From positions 1 through 64,000 of the forward strand of contig CANMRV010000002.1 in the NCBI GenBank assembly GCA_947500435.1: 64,000 nt of DNA, written 5' to 3'. How positions within the stretch are numbered: the first letter of the stretch is position 1; each line of letters begins with the position of its first letter. The notes under the pieces are model-generated. The model searched no databases. It saw nothing but the letters and a program-made list of their open reading frames with translations, and had not been told where the DNA came from. Positions 9,701 to 17,192 of this stretch are shown here, piece by piece. The position numbers and the translations under genes were made by a program. The DNA is from an uncultured Flavobacteriaceae bacterium. GTDB taxonomy: Bacteria; Bacteroidota; Bacteroidia; Flavobacteriales; Flavobacteriaceae.

Positions 9701-12668
9701 AAGTGGTGGAACTTCCGACTATTTCTATTCCGTTAATGGTACAAACTATTTCCCCGTTTCAGGTACCTCTTTTAGCCATTCCGTAACGGTAGCAGGAGAT
9801 TATACAATCATTATTCGTGATGATAACGGTTGTGAACTTCCATTGCCCACAGTTACGGTTCAACCATTACCTGTAATTGTCCTTGCCATTACAGAAGGCC
9901 TTGCCGATTGCCCTACAGGACAGGAAATTATAGTAACTTCTACAGGACATTCAACACCTACCGATCTTACAATTGAACTGTTGGAGACAGGCGAGATACA
10001 AGCGAATCTGACATCAAATACTGCAACCTTTAATTTGACGGATCCGGGGATTTACAACATTAAAGTAACGGATAATGTAACTGGGTGTTATGAGTTAATA
10101 GGATATGAGATTGATCCTAGGCCGCAATGGGATATTGCCCTAACAGCGACCACCCCAATCACATGTTTTGGTGATGCCAATGGCACATTGGAGGTTACCT
10201 TTACTGGCTACACCGGAGCTTATAACTATGAGGTATTCAATGAGGATGGTACTACAGCAGGTGTAAGTAGTACAGGTGAAACTTTACATCCGTTATTGAT
10301 TTCTAACATGCCAGCAGGTAACTATTATATAAGCGTAACGCCTACCGATTATCCATATTGTGAAGTAAAAGAGACTTTAGTAGCCACAATACAATCACCC
10401 ATAGAACCTCTTACAGCGGTAACAGAAGACTTATTGGCCTCGGGTTGTCCTAATGATATGGGCGAAATTAGTGTGGTTCCTGAAGGAGGATACGCACCTT
10501 ATGATATTACATTGACGCCTTCTTCTGGTTCACCGATTGTCGTATCCGATGTTTTTGCTCATGTGTTTACTCGATTACCTGCAGGCGGGTATACCATTCA
10601 GGTTGTTGATTCGCAAGGTTGCCCTTGGAATGGAACCGGAAATGTTGCCCCTACCCCTGACATAGATGCATCGGCTACTGGCACACCGCCAGTTTGTTTC
10701 GATGACCCCGATGGCATCATTGTGGCGAATGCTACAGGTGGTTCAGGGGAGTTTAACTATTTTATAAATTATTATGATGAAACTGGAACCTCTATAGAGT
10801 TTACCCCAAGCGTTCCACAACAAAGCAATGAATTCAACTTCCTTGGTGAAGGATACTATAGTATTACAGTAACCGATGATATGGGATGTAGCGATACTAC
10901 GGCCATTATTTTCTTGGATGGTCCTGATCAGCTTTTGGCTGAAGTTACGCTAACAACCGCCATGACCTGTGATAGCCCAGCGATAGTTACCGCAACAGCC
11001 GCGGGTGGTACAGCACCTTACTTATATCAATTAGAAGATGATTCAGGAAACATTGTAACCGCGTTTCAATCAAACAATGTGTTTTCCGTAAGTGATGCAG
11101 GAACGTATAGGGTTCGTATAACAGATGCCAATAATTGTGAAACCTTAGGCCAAGTACCCGTGGTAGTTCCAGAAATTCCACCGGTGCAATTAACTATTGA
11201 TTTTGCAAGTACATCCGTTAGCTGTGCTGACGATATGACGGCTTCTATTTATGCTTCGGCTATTGGAGGCATTGGCGAATATACCTTTGATTTGATTTTA
11301 GGAGGAACCGTTGTACAAAGTCAAATAGACTTTAGGAAAGTTGTTTTTGAAGATTTAGCCCCCGGGGAATATACGGTAAGGGTAACTAGCGAAGGTGGAT
11401 GTCCCCCGGACGAAGAACTTGTAAGTATTTCAAACCCAGAACCCTTGATTTATAATAGTGAGGTTACACCAGAAACTTGTGTTGATGAGCAAGATGGTTC
11501 AATTACGCTAATGTTATCAGGTGGCGGAGGCGGCTACCAATATGCAATTTCTCCGAACCTTGATCAATTCTTTAACGAAGACCCTGAACAAGGGCTTCCT
11601 ACTGGGCAGTATCGTTTTGAAGATTTAGCCCCAGGTGTATATACTATTATAGCGCAAGACAGTAATGGTTGTTTCTTTGTTCGAGAATATCCTATTGAAC
11701 CTGCTACTGAGATGATGATTAATATTGAAACGACCCCCGAGACCTGTGAAGGTGATATGGACGGTTCTATTACACTTGATATCTCCGGTGGAACAGCACC
11801 ATACAGTACACGACTAAGTACAGAATCTAGTTTTATTCAAGATAGGCTTACCTTTCCTGATATGGCTGCAGGAGCTTATATCATCTTCGTTGAAGATGCT
11901 AATGGTTGTCCAGTTGATTTAGGTGTCACTATTGAACCAGGCGTTAACTTGAATGCCATTGTAGAGCCAATTTACGAGTGTACTGGTAATATTCCTGAAA
12001 ATTATATCAATATTACCTTCGAAGACCCAAATATTATAGGAGATGTTCTTTATGCTTTGGACTCAACAGATCCAAATGATTTGCAATTAACACCAGACTT
12101 TAGAAATATTGCTCCAGGTTCACATTATCTGAGAATACAGCATTCAGGGGGTTGTCCAATAGATATTCCATTTGAAATACAGGCCTTTGATCCGCTTACT
12201 TTGATGTTGGAACAAAATAATCTGAATGAAATTACGGCTATTGCCGATGGTGGTGAACCAGCTTATACGTTCTATTTTAACGATTACAATAATGGCTCCG
12301 ATAATACTTACCATATCAATAGAAGTGGTACTTATGTGGTCAGAGTTATAGATCAAAATGGTTGCGAGGCAATGGCCAATATAGAAATGGAGTTTATAGA
12401 CATTGAAATACCTAACTTCTTTACCCCAGATGGCGATGGACAGAATGATCGCTGGTTGCCTGAAAATACTGAAGGCTGGCCTGAAATTGTAGTCAAAATT
12501 TACGACCGCTATGGTAGGGTAGTGGCAGATGATGTAGTCAATAGAAATGGATGGGATGGGCTCTATAAGAACAGCGAATTGCCTACAGGTGATTATTGGT
12601 ATGTCATAAAACTTCATGGTGAAAATGACGATCGCGAGTTTGTTGGGCATTTTACATTATATCGCTAA
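771..12668 (+). CDS. Giant SprB-repeat cell-surface adhesin with type IX secretion type B C-terminal domain
   Basis: This encodes a 3965-residue secreted protein. Residues 1-25 are a signal peptide ending near IIAQ. Most of the chain is SprB-type repeats of about 75-100 residues. Their hallmark is a Cys followed by small residues and D-G-x-I/F (for example CTGASDGTITI, CFGGSDGTITV, CEGDMDGSITL), then a GG-x-x-P-Y segment and an L-x-x-G-x-Y-T/I-V/I-x-D-x-x-G/N-C segment. Blocks of modules recur in the same order about every 1.75-1.85 kb (see findings). The last 90 residues (IPNFFTPDGDGQND, KIYDRYGRVV, W-D-G, LPTGDYWYVI) match the gliding-motility-associated C-terminal domain that directs export and anchoring through the type IX system. 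By family, such proteins serve in gliding, adhesion or biofilm. It stands alone, with no gld or spr genes nearby. Its role as a SprB-like adhesin is inferred from architecture. Confidence 0.93.
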   Translation: MLTKPTKNILLVLLFFVANQAIIAQSNPIIDLVNNPNNNVDGNISTCANDGSLLPKIFLCGDNDVADLTVSYPSAQSIAWQKLDENSCTNFGEDCTNRSPSCSYSTLSSGNAFVVNDGGKYRLRVAQGNGVFENHYFHVYQNSLEILYQTADIGCEPTGNITVTNLGSNYGFQLVNADSNQILIPFDADNGPTFIITADGNYRIETMQLNPNTGEPIENGCLFSTPDIAIGTSNFQVQATSTEADCNGVGTVTVTASNGTPNYAYELRLDDGLDGGRGTLIDVVTNQTANTYTFTGVGQGDYLLVGRNSDGCEQSAPTTVVVDPDNTLTFDARVSQHITCKEGNILVDPDGGKPPYRYAVWKYVDESDNAVITYNTPSDIPSAEFQTSEIFDIPDPGNYSFVVIDRFGCFTISNSVDIEFVPPAEFDIATVTNIACFGDASGEIQMNLIDSNGYQIQYYLFDDTITTAEANADGFSFTGAIAFNSSGYFPGLIAGEYTVVANMRKGSAECNFAENMLVTAPSNGLAGEAILIQPYTCGQTGTIRANNYGGGTPFPYGIGVPGYDFSLNGSQWQSGNDTFIGLQPGAYTIFIRDSQGCLIETNQVEILAVDSPEDLIFTPTQITCDDPTSDVTVTIVGGMPNYTIQITSPSVQSPNSIVDNVAVFENLTPGTYTFEVTDVNDCTYEESFTILPITEIGVVGELLENVSCSGLSDGALRYTVNGFETTYSYTVINSLGTTIASESSVTNSVIPLNNQPGETYTITVIDDTTTCEATASITIDAPGTPLGVNLEVTDLSCTVAGTNPGSVVVTATGGWGGYQYELEDPTGSMVGPQPTNSFIGLTDTSGNYTVTVTDAGGCEITQTFVLTPVVVPVLEVMANSLCYDSTNGLTLTANVTSGGEAPFQYRLAGGAYQSNPVFSGLAPGNYTIEVVDSKNCTASESIEIFPTLTATANLNKDLDCSATPDAEIRISISGGNPTFTYEVIRDGNSVQATTPVPSIPFSYFTTTAGTYEFIITDIESCTVTTNQIAVTANTAPTSIEVITEPSCNTSSDGIAELQISGGTPPYQIVFDGSVPSAQTTYPGLVAGTYNYTVTDQKGCVLTDQVTLTAPDALIPGTIDVLQDYRCDNSSAILQVIDYSGGTPGYTFSIDGVNFQPSDTFSTGITAGQYTITVRDANGCIEQTPATIIDPLNPPTELTFTATAPTCPAIVSDVTVTVLDGTGPFTYEITAPSTATSNTTGASTGIFTGLTAGTYTFHVIDSRACEIEQNYTVVDIPEVSVLSQLTSNVSCVGAGDGEFSFTVSDFASTYSYIVENSSASVVQSQNNINVTTAIAVGSLPADTYTVTITDDTTNCTATTVTTINEPATALDFTFTNTPVTCIENATITVTPIGGWGGYEYQLENTVGPTLVYAYQSNNVFTNVSAGSYTIYVRDSGGCIVDKPITIDPADAPIIALDTSDFCYDGSDQASFVINVTDGIAPYSYRIDGGDPIAAIGNPFTISNLIPKTYNIQVIDAYGCVSNILTETINPQLTASAVVTKALDCSASPDAIIEVTISNGYTPYATYEVSSDGGGSWGAPVAIVGSNFSYSTAVDGTYDFRITDNSGCTVITQATVAPILNPVITSLVQTTDILCNGDAGATIQVNLDPSQGVAPFTIAVVNTTTATNYGTQTSVLPAGTYEVTVTDSNACTDTVSILIEEPDEIVFLTDLTDIQCDSAGTDPNNNTIPGSISVTSITGGTAEYTYYLTANNGMPTQTYTTTPGNPLHTFTILNFGIYHVEVVDANGCTKTSNEIIASPPEDLDIDVSTVTTDCTVGGTAIVSVSSAFSSNDYEFAILEYFSPPYSNNYQGPDVVNGDTATFTGLIPGTTYTFVVFDNATRCYYFETADAPIDSPSNLTSTLDAVNNVSCTGSADGSVSFTFDNYDSGATGVSYEIFNAQSNISTGLGNPSVSVNPPAPATGVQILNAGPLPPGVYYILFTEQNGAFPGCSVASEQFTIEEASVQLVANANLVKNDNCNLNAGEVSASGQFGRAPYEFQIALSTDTAPTQLTWAGSSTSVFNVEGGNYIVYVKDAFGCIQPAPVLVPTDPEPEISVVVPNECTADEGAFSAVITLDVAGIVPHAIRVDGGAPQAAPALVNAGDTMTISNLSSGSHSIEILDQNGCRDLVPFTIHPPLSIFANITAGENCDPANSGANLGEVTVFADGGSGNYSFSQVSPAGVTNTTGIFTGLTHSIAYTFEVTDTTTNCPEQITITIPAPDIPTFTLTPTPVSCFGGSDGTITVNLLAGNIDTPYSYSRDGGTTTQTSNVFNGLAAGTYTITVISDKGCQDTDTIDIAEPTQLAISANRSDFSCDDDASTIMVTINDATPGNPSGTAPYVYSFDNGVNFQPTNTYQVPFGSPDINVVVRDANGCLDTEVVSIPIRQDVTATITADAPIDCTDNQQVISINAIDGSGNYTYTELPSGATVADPNAIILNQPGTYVYEVLDTTTNCSVTVEHIIAPYDVIEVTATVASEALCSDSTDGTIEVTITGYTGTFDYEVLDASGNAIAGTADSDNATSDPYVFTVSTTVGAGIYSVQISETAFPECDGISNQVTIDAPEPLSLQLVSNVNANCNEANAIITVQATGGTAPYSYGASLRGAGDPGVYPFDNTVELDPTTGLDWDIYVRDANNCVIALPLEITVDTDTIPDIALAIDDECAAEGTFDIVVSLDAVNFGVAPYTMSIDGGAFESIASFPHTYSNQRSGSHIVIIRDANNCGEPESITINPELLISTVVVTQPTCATNDGVIEFTVTGGDASNMVTLLNAGTLTDTGLTPIANQFVGVGSGDYIVRVTDTPLTPSSCFADAPVSLEIPTPVTLLPTDWTDISCTGASDGTITINLEPSSVGVNDNPIYSYTIENTTLGSAPVNQDTALFTNLAPGVYNITVTSGRDCIATDQVEIVEPNPLTADNPVVNPFTCDVNNSVNVATIDVANISGGTSDYFYSVNGTNYFPVSGTSFSHSVTVAGDYTIIIRDDNGCELPLPTVTVQPLPVIVLAITEGLADCPTGQEIIVTSTGHSTPTDLTIELLETGEIQANLTSNTATFNLTDPGIYNIKVTDNVTGCYELIGYEIDPRPQWDIALTATTPITCFGDANGTLEVTFTGYTGAYNYEVFNEDGTTAGVSSTGETLHPLLISNMPAGNYYISVTPTDYPYCEVKETLVATIQSPIEPLTAVTEDLLASGCPNDMGEISVVPEGGYAPYDITLTPSSGSPIVVSDVFAHVFTRLPAGGYTIQVVDSQGCPWNGTGNVAPTPDIDASATGTPPVCFDDPDGIIVANATGGSGEFNYFINYYDETGTSIEFTPSVPQQSNEFNFLGEGYYSITVTDDMGCSDTTAIIFLDGPDQLLAEVTLTTAMTCDSPAIVTATAAGGTAPYLYQLEDDSGNIVTAFQSNNVFSVSDAGTYRVRITDANNCETLGQVPVVVPEIPPVQLTIDFASTSVSCADDMTASIYASAIGGIGEYTFDLILGGTVVQSQIDFRKVVFEDLAPGEYTVRVTSEGGCPPDEELVSISNPEPLIYNSEVTPETCVDEQDGSITLMLSGGGGGYQYAISPNLDQFFNEDPEQGLPTGQYRFEDLAPGVYTIIAQDSNGCFFVREYPIEPATEMMINIETTPETCEGDMDGSITLDISGGTAPYSTRLSTESSFIQDRLTFPDMAAGAYIIFVEDANGCPVDLGVTIEPGVNLNAIVEPIYECTGNIPENYINITFEDPNIIGDVLYALDSTDPNDLQLTPDFRNIAPGSHYLRIQHSGGCPIDIPFEIQAFDPLTLMLEQNNLNEITAIADGGEPAYTFYFNDYNNGSDNTYHINRSGTYVVRVIDQNGCEAMANIEMEFIDIEIPNFFTPDGDGQNDRWLPENTEGWPEIVVKIYDRYGRVVADDVVNRNGWDGLYKNSELPTGDYWYVIKLHGENDDREFVGHFTLYR

Positions 12669-12699
12669 TATTTGTGCAACTTAGCTAACCATTTCGTTT

Positions 12700-12852
12700 A
12701 TGTATAAAATCGAGATAAAAGGCTCCTTTGAGCACCTACAGAGAATTTCAACATTTCTCGACAACAACCATATTAAGCACAATGTAGTTGGGGATATTGA
12801 TGGTGGATATTCGATTGAAGAAATTGAAGAGAGTATTAATTGGCCATTTTAA
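12700..12852 (+). CDS. Small hypothetical protein, 50 residues
   Basis: A short frame begins 31 bp after the adhesin stop: MYKIEIKGSFEHLQRIS, continuing to a stop at 12850. It is polar, with an amphipathic helix and a strand-like start, and has plausible protein composition. It may be co-transcribed with the adhesin. No family is recognised and no conservation could be checked. Confidence 0.35.
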   Translation: MYKIEIKGSFEHLQRISTFLDNNHIKHNVVGDIDGGYSIEEIEESINWPF

Positions 12853-13253
12853 TTAGGAGAATAACCAATTGTTAAGGTCAATTGGGATTCTTTTGTAAAT
12901 GCGGTTCCTTCATCACATCTACAAAATAGAAAACACATTAACTACTGAGGTGCTACAGTCTGCAGAACTTAAAAAAACTTGAAGTATTATCGGTAATGAA
13001 GAAACAACCTAAGAAACCAGGTTGAACGAGACTAGTTGAACTCAGAAATTACTATTTGATAAGAATTGATTTTGACAATTTGTTTTATTAACTTTATTTA
13101 ATAAAGAATTACATCATTTGCGTCTAATTAGTTTAAAAATGGCAATACGGTGTACAGCTTTAAACAAGCAGGGTAAAATATTGAAAGTCAATGTGATAGA
13201 TTGAATGTTTTCAGTCTGTCATCCCGACAAACCACTTTTCAAGTGGTATCAAT

Positions 13254-13285
13254 CCCTGCTAAATCATTGATTAGCAGGGTTTTTC
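13254..13285 (+). terminator. Rho-independent terminator hairpin
   Basis: CCCTGCTAA (13254-13262) pairs perfectly with TTAGCAGGG (13271-13279) across an 8-nt loop and is followed by TTTTT. A weaker hairpin lies just before it (13231-13247). The transcript it ends is unclear because no gene is visible immediately upstream. Confidence 0.7.
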
Positions 13286-13328
13286 ATTTTCCTTGCATTC
13301 ATATGATATCATCTGAAACCACCCTTTT

Positions 13329-13364
13329 GGTGTGCAATTCGGTGTACAAAGCGGTGCGCAATTT
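13329..13364. repeat. Three tandem 12-bp repeats (GGTGTGCAATTC type)
   Basis: GGTGTGCAATTC, GGTGTACAAAGC and GGTGCGCAATTT follow one another with exact 12-bp period. GGTGTACAGCTT at 13149-13160 is a further diverged copy. They could be arm-type binding sites of a recombinase, or the remnant of a coding repeat, as they read G-V-Q-F-G-V-Q-S in frame. No integrase gene is present. Confidence 0.5.
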
Positions 13365-14065
13365 GTTGTAAATTTAAGTAGCTTTTAGGCCATTTAAATG
13401 TAATCTTTAAACAAAGGCCTTGGAGTAAGTTTTATAATATTACGGTAATAGACTTTCGCTTGACGTAGAAAAAACATTTGAAACAATGTACCGGATAAAA
13501 AGCCTCGACAAGATTCTGTTGGCAAGGTAAGTAAACGATAGCATCAGTTACAAAGATTCTTCTCGATTGTTTGACGACTTTGTCCGTTAGCTGATCACGT
13601 ACAATTTAATATAGTACCATGATTATGTTAAATTTCTTTGTTTTTTTCAAGAGTATAGTAAAATTCCACTTTTTTCTGGTGAAAAATAGCTACATTTAAG
13701 TAACCTTGAGATAAAAACGTGTACGTTAACGTTATTATTGCTGATAGTCCCCCCTCATTAGTATAAAAAAGACTCCTCCTATAGTTTATACTTCTTATTT
13801 AGCGATTGCTAGAACCTAAGCCAACCTTAACAAACAATTCTTAAACCCCAAATAGAATGATGCATCTATGCAACAGTCCCTAGTGGACCCTCATCAATAG
13901 GAAGAATACCATACCAATAGATTTGCTGATAAAGCACATTGTATAAGAAAAGGATTTGCTCTCAAATCCGAACTTTTACTCCCTATTGAAACTTTGAACA
14001 CGCCAAATTCAGATTTAAGTATCTGTAGCCCCTCCCCCGAGCACCACCAAGAATTTATTCAAATA

Positions 14066-17000
14066 ATGAAACAACCTTATGATATGAAAAAAATATTCAC
14101 TCAAAAACCAAAACTAAAAATGAGATGTTTTTTGCTCGCTGTAACGTTTTTATGTTGCAGTTGGGCACAAGCACAGACAATATCCGGAACTGTTTCCGAT
14201 GAAACAGGCCCCTTACCTGGCGCCAATGTTTTGGTCAAGGGAACCACAACAGGGACCCAAACAGATTTTGACGGAAAGTATACGCTACTCGATGTGGGTA
14301 GCGATGCCATTCTTGTATTCAGTTATATTGGTTATAAAACGGCAGAGGTCGCAGTTAACGAACAAACGACTATTGATATTACGTTGGAAGAAGATGCCTC
14401 TAAATTAGATGAGGTAATTGTTACTGGTTATGGTACACAAACTAGAGGTGAAATCACAGGAGCTGTAGCATCAGTTGAAATGGAAGACGCGGTTAAATTA
14501 CCTGTTCAGAATGCTGCAGAATTATTACAAGGTAGAGTCACTGGAGTACAGGTTACAAATTCAGGTACGCCGGGTGAAGCCCCAAAAATTAATGTTCGCG
14601 GTTTTGGAACTAGTAACAATACCGACCCATTGTATATTATAGATGGTGTTCAGACCGATGATAATAATGTGTTGAACAACATTAACCCTACGGATATCAA
14701 AGAACTAACCGTTTTAAAAGATGCCGCAGCCGCTATTTACGGGGCAAGAGCATCTAATGGTGTTGTTATAGTTACTACAAATGGGGGAGGTTATAATATG
14801 GACAAGCCCGTGGTTTCTCTTGATGTTTACACAGGTTATGCTAAAATTACAAATGCCGTAGATTTATTGAACGTAGATCAACATGCAGATGTTATCTGGG
14901 AGAGTTTAGTCAATCAACAAGCGTTAAATGGTCTTACCGATCCGCCATTCCATGCACAATATGGCGGCGCAGATGGTAATTCAGGCCCCGTGGTTCCAAC
15001 TACTGTGCAAGGAGCAGCCATAAATGGGGTGCCATTTACGACCACTGTCAAACCCAATGGAGGTACAGACTGGATTGATGCCCTTACACAATCTGGCATG
15101 ACATCAAATGCTTCCGTTTCAGTAGCAAACGGTACGGAAACTGGAAAATATTATATGTCTGCTTCTTATTTAAATAGAGAAGGTATAGTTAGGTATACCG
15201 GATTTCAACGAGGTAGCACACGATTGAATTCTGAGTTCAGAGTAGGTAAAAATAAAAGATTGACGATTGGAGAACATCTTAATATAGCTTTCTCCAAAGC
15301 ATCAATTGGTACATCTGATGATACCGAGCTCGCATTGAGGATAACACCTTTGATACCGGTTAAAAATGATGCTGGTGAATTTGCAGGAACCGAAGGTCTG
15401 GAACTAGGAAATGCTGGTAACCCCGTTGCCAATAATTTTAGGGCAAGAAATGATTATCAGAAAAATTACAGCTTTCTGGGGGATGTTTATGCCGAGTATA
15501 AAATCACGGATGAATTAAGCATCAAAACAGTTGCTGCAGGAGGTTTTAACATCTTGAACGAACGAACCTTTGTGGCCCTTAACCCTGAAGCCAAAGAGTC
15601 ACGTACCACTGCCACTTTAACGGAAGGTGATGTAACACAAATTAACTGGTCTTGGACAAATACCATTAATTATAGAAACACCTTTGGTAAACATTCCGTG
15701 AATGTTCTTGCGGGTATTGAGGCTATCAAAGAAAGAGGAAAAGGAAAAACAATCCAACGAAGCTCTTTCTTAAATGAAGACCCGAATTTTGTTTTGTTAA
15801 GTAATGGAATCGCAAATCCGAATGTATCCGAAGCTTTTGACGGGTCTACTACCTTGTTCTCTATTTTTGGAACGGCTAATTACGATTTCGACGGAAAATA
15901 CTTTCTTACTGCTACTTTGCGTAACGATAAATCATCACGTTTTATAGGTGATAATCAAAGTCAAACGTTTCCATCGGTAAGTGCAGGTTGGGAGTTAACC
16001 AAAGAAGATTTCTTTAACTCCGACGGCTTTCTTAGTAGGCTCAAATTAAGGGCATCCTACGGAGAATTGGGTAACCAAACCCTACCTATTAGAAACCCTG
16101 CGCAGAACGGATTTTTTCAATCTCAACAATATGCCGATTACGCTTTTGACGGATCATCAATTGTAGATGGTGTTTTATTAACGCAAGTAGGAAATCCGGA
16201 TTTAAGATGGGAAACTTCAACATCGACAAATATCGGTGTAGATTTTGCCCTCCTTCAAAGTAAACTGTCTGGTTCGGTCGAATACTTTAATATAAAAACC
16301 AAAGATTTAATTGTTAGAGACCTTAATGCGGTAAGTTTAACGGCAATAGATGCAGGTGCTCCCTTTGTGAATTTTGGTACCGTTGTAAATAAGGGAGTAG
16401 ATTTACAATTGAGTTGGAATGATCAAATAGGAGAGGACTTTTCCTATGGCATTAGTGGAAACCTTTCTACTGTGAAAAATGAGGTTACCGAGTTTAAAGC
16501 TCCTTTGCAAGGAAATTCTCCTGGAATTAGAAAAGGACAGGTGACCAGAACTGAGGAGGGGGATGAAATTTCTTATTTCTTTGGAAGGGAAGTGATAGGT
16601 CTAACTCCCGAAGGTAGATTTATTTACAGGGATGTAAACGGAGACGGTGTAACAGATACCGCTGATCGTACTAAAATTGGATCACCTCATCCTGATTTTA
16701 CCTATGGAGTTAATATTAATGCAAACTATAAAAACTTTGATATTTCGTTCTTCTTTCAGGGGTCTCAGGGCAATGATTTATGGAATTACAATAAAATATT
16801 TACCGATTACGGGTTCTTTTTCAACGGAAATAGAAGTACACGAACATTGGATGCACGCTCACCCAGCAATCCGAACGGTTCGTTTATTGCCTTATCGGCA
16901 ACTTCCCAAAACAATGAGGATGAACCTAACTCCTCTTATGTTGAAGATGGTTCGTACCTAAGACTTAAAAATGCGACTATCGGTTATTCCTTGCCTAATT

Positions 17001-17188
17001 CACTTATAGAAAATTGGGGAGTTTCGACTTTGCGACTATATGTAAATGCCGCCAATTTATTTACAATTACGAAGTATGAAGGGTTTGATCCAGAAGTAAT
17101 TCCTATTGACAATTTAACTTTAGGATTAGATAGGCGAATTAACCCCCTTTCGCGGATAATAACTTTTGGTGCTAACGTTAAATTTTAA
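14066..17188 (+). CDS. SusC-family TonB-dependent outer-membrane transporter
   Basis: A TonB-dependent receptor of the SusC/RagA family that imports oligosaccharides or peptides across the outer membrane with its SusD partner. After a signal peptide ending AQAQ comes a carboxypeptidase-regulatory-like domain (TISGTVSDETGPLPGANVLV), the linker typical of SusC (LDEVIVTGYGTQTRGEITGAV), the plug (NVRGFGTSNNTDPLYIIDGV, LKDAAAAIYGARASNGVV) and a long beta barrel ending in an aromatic-rich strand (TFGANVKF). I prefer the ATG at 14066 (or 14084, directly before a K-rich signal peptide) over the upstream ATG at 13994, whose 24 residues do not look like an export signal. The SusD gene starts 4 bp downstream. 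The substrate is unknown. Confidence 0.95.
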   Translation: MKQPYDMKKIFTQKPKLKMRCFLLAVTFLCCSWAQAQTISGTVSDETGPLPGANVLVKGTTTGTQTDFDGKYTLLDVGSDAILVFSYIGYKTAEVAVNEQTTIDITLEEDASKLDEVIVTGYGTQTRGEITGAVASVEMEDAVKLPVQNAAELLQGRVTGVQVTNSGTPGEAPKINVRGFGTSNNTDPLYIIDGVQTDDNNVLNNINPTDIKELTVLKDAAAAIYGARASNGVVIVTTNGGGYNMDKPVVSLDVYTGYAKITNAVDLLNVDQHADVIWESLVNQQALNGLTDPPFHAQYGGADGNSGPVVPTTVQGAAINGVPFTTTVKPNGGTDWIDALTQSGMTSNASVSVANGTETGKYYMSASYLNREGIVRYTGFQRGSTRLNSEFRVGKNKRLTIGEHLNIAFSKASIGTSDDTELALRITPLIPVKNDAGEFAGTEGLELGNAGNPVANNFRARNDYQKNYSFLGDVYAEYKITDELSIKTVAAGGFNILNERTFVALNPEAKESRTTATLTEGDVTQINWSWTNTINYRNTFGKHSVNVLAGIEAIKERGKGKTIQRSSFLNEDPNFVLLSNGIANPNVSEAFDGSTTLFSIFGTANYDFDGKYFLTATLRNDKSSRFIGDNQSQTFPSVSAGWELTKEDFFNSDGFLSRLKLRASYGELGNQTLPIRNPAQNGFFQSQQYADYAFDGSSIVDGVLLTQVGNPDLRWETSTSTNIGVDFALLQSKLSGSVEYFNIKTKDLIVRDLNAVSLTAIDAGAPFVNFGTVVNKGVDLQLSWNDQIGEDFSYGISGNLSTVKNEVTEFKAPLQGNSPGIRKGQVTRTEEGDEISYFFGREVIGLTPEGRFIYRDVNGDGVTDTADRTKIGSPHPDFTYGVNINANYKNFDISFFFQGSQGNDLWNYNKIFTDYGFFFNGNRSTRTLDARSPSNPNGSFIALSATSQNNEDEPNSSYVEDGSYLRLKNATIGYSLPNSLIENWGVSTLRLYVNAANLFTITKYEGFDPEVIPIDNLTLGLDRRINPLSRIITFGANVKF

Positions 17189-17192
17189 AAAA

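Larger units (their letters stand above)
12853..14065. other. Long intergenic region with terminator and short repeats, possible element scar
   Basis: About 1.2 kb without a convincing gene. It contains a 7-bp hairpin (ACCACTT/AAGTGGT, 13231-13247), a strong terminator at 13254-13285, a 12-bp direct repeat in three copies at 13329-13364 and one related copy at 13149-13160. Around 13470-13580 there are short coding-like stretches interrupted by stops, which could be a decayed gene. The stretch before the SusC gene presumably holds its promoter, but I see no clear regulator site. Confidence 0.5.

Noticed and set aside
12144..12650. Long minus-strand frame of 168 residues inside the adhesin gene
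   Set aside because: It mirrors the adhesin's coding strand and shows no protein features. A shadow.
13329..13364. The 12-bp repeats as a CRISPR array
   Set aside because: Units are contiguous with no spacers and only three copies.
13994..14065. Extended start of the SusC protein at 13994
   Set aside because: The extra 24 residues precede a normal signal peptide and would bury it. 14066 or 14084 is better.
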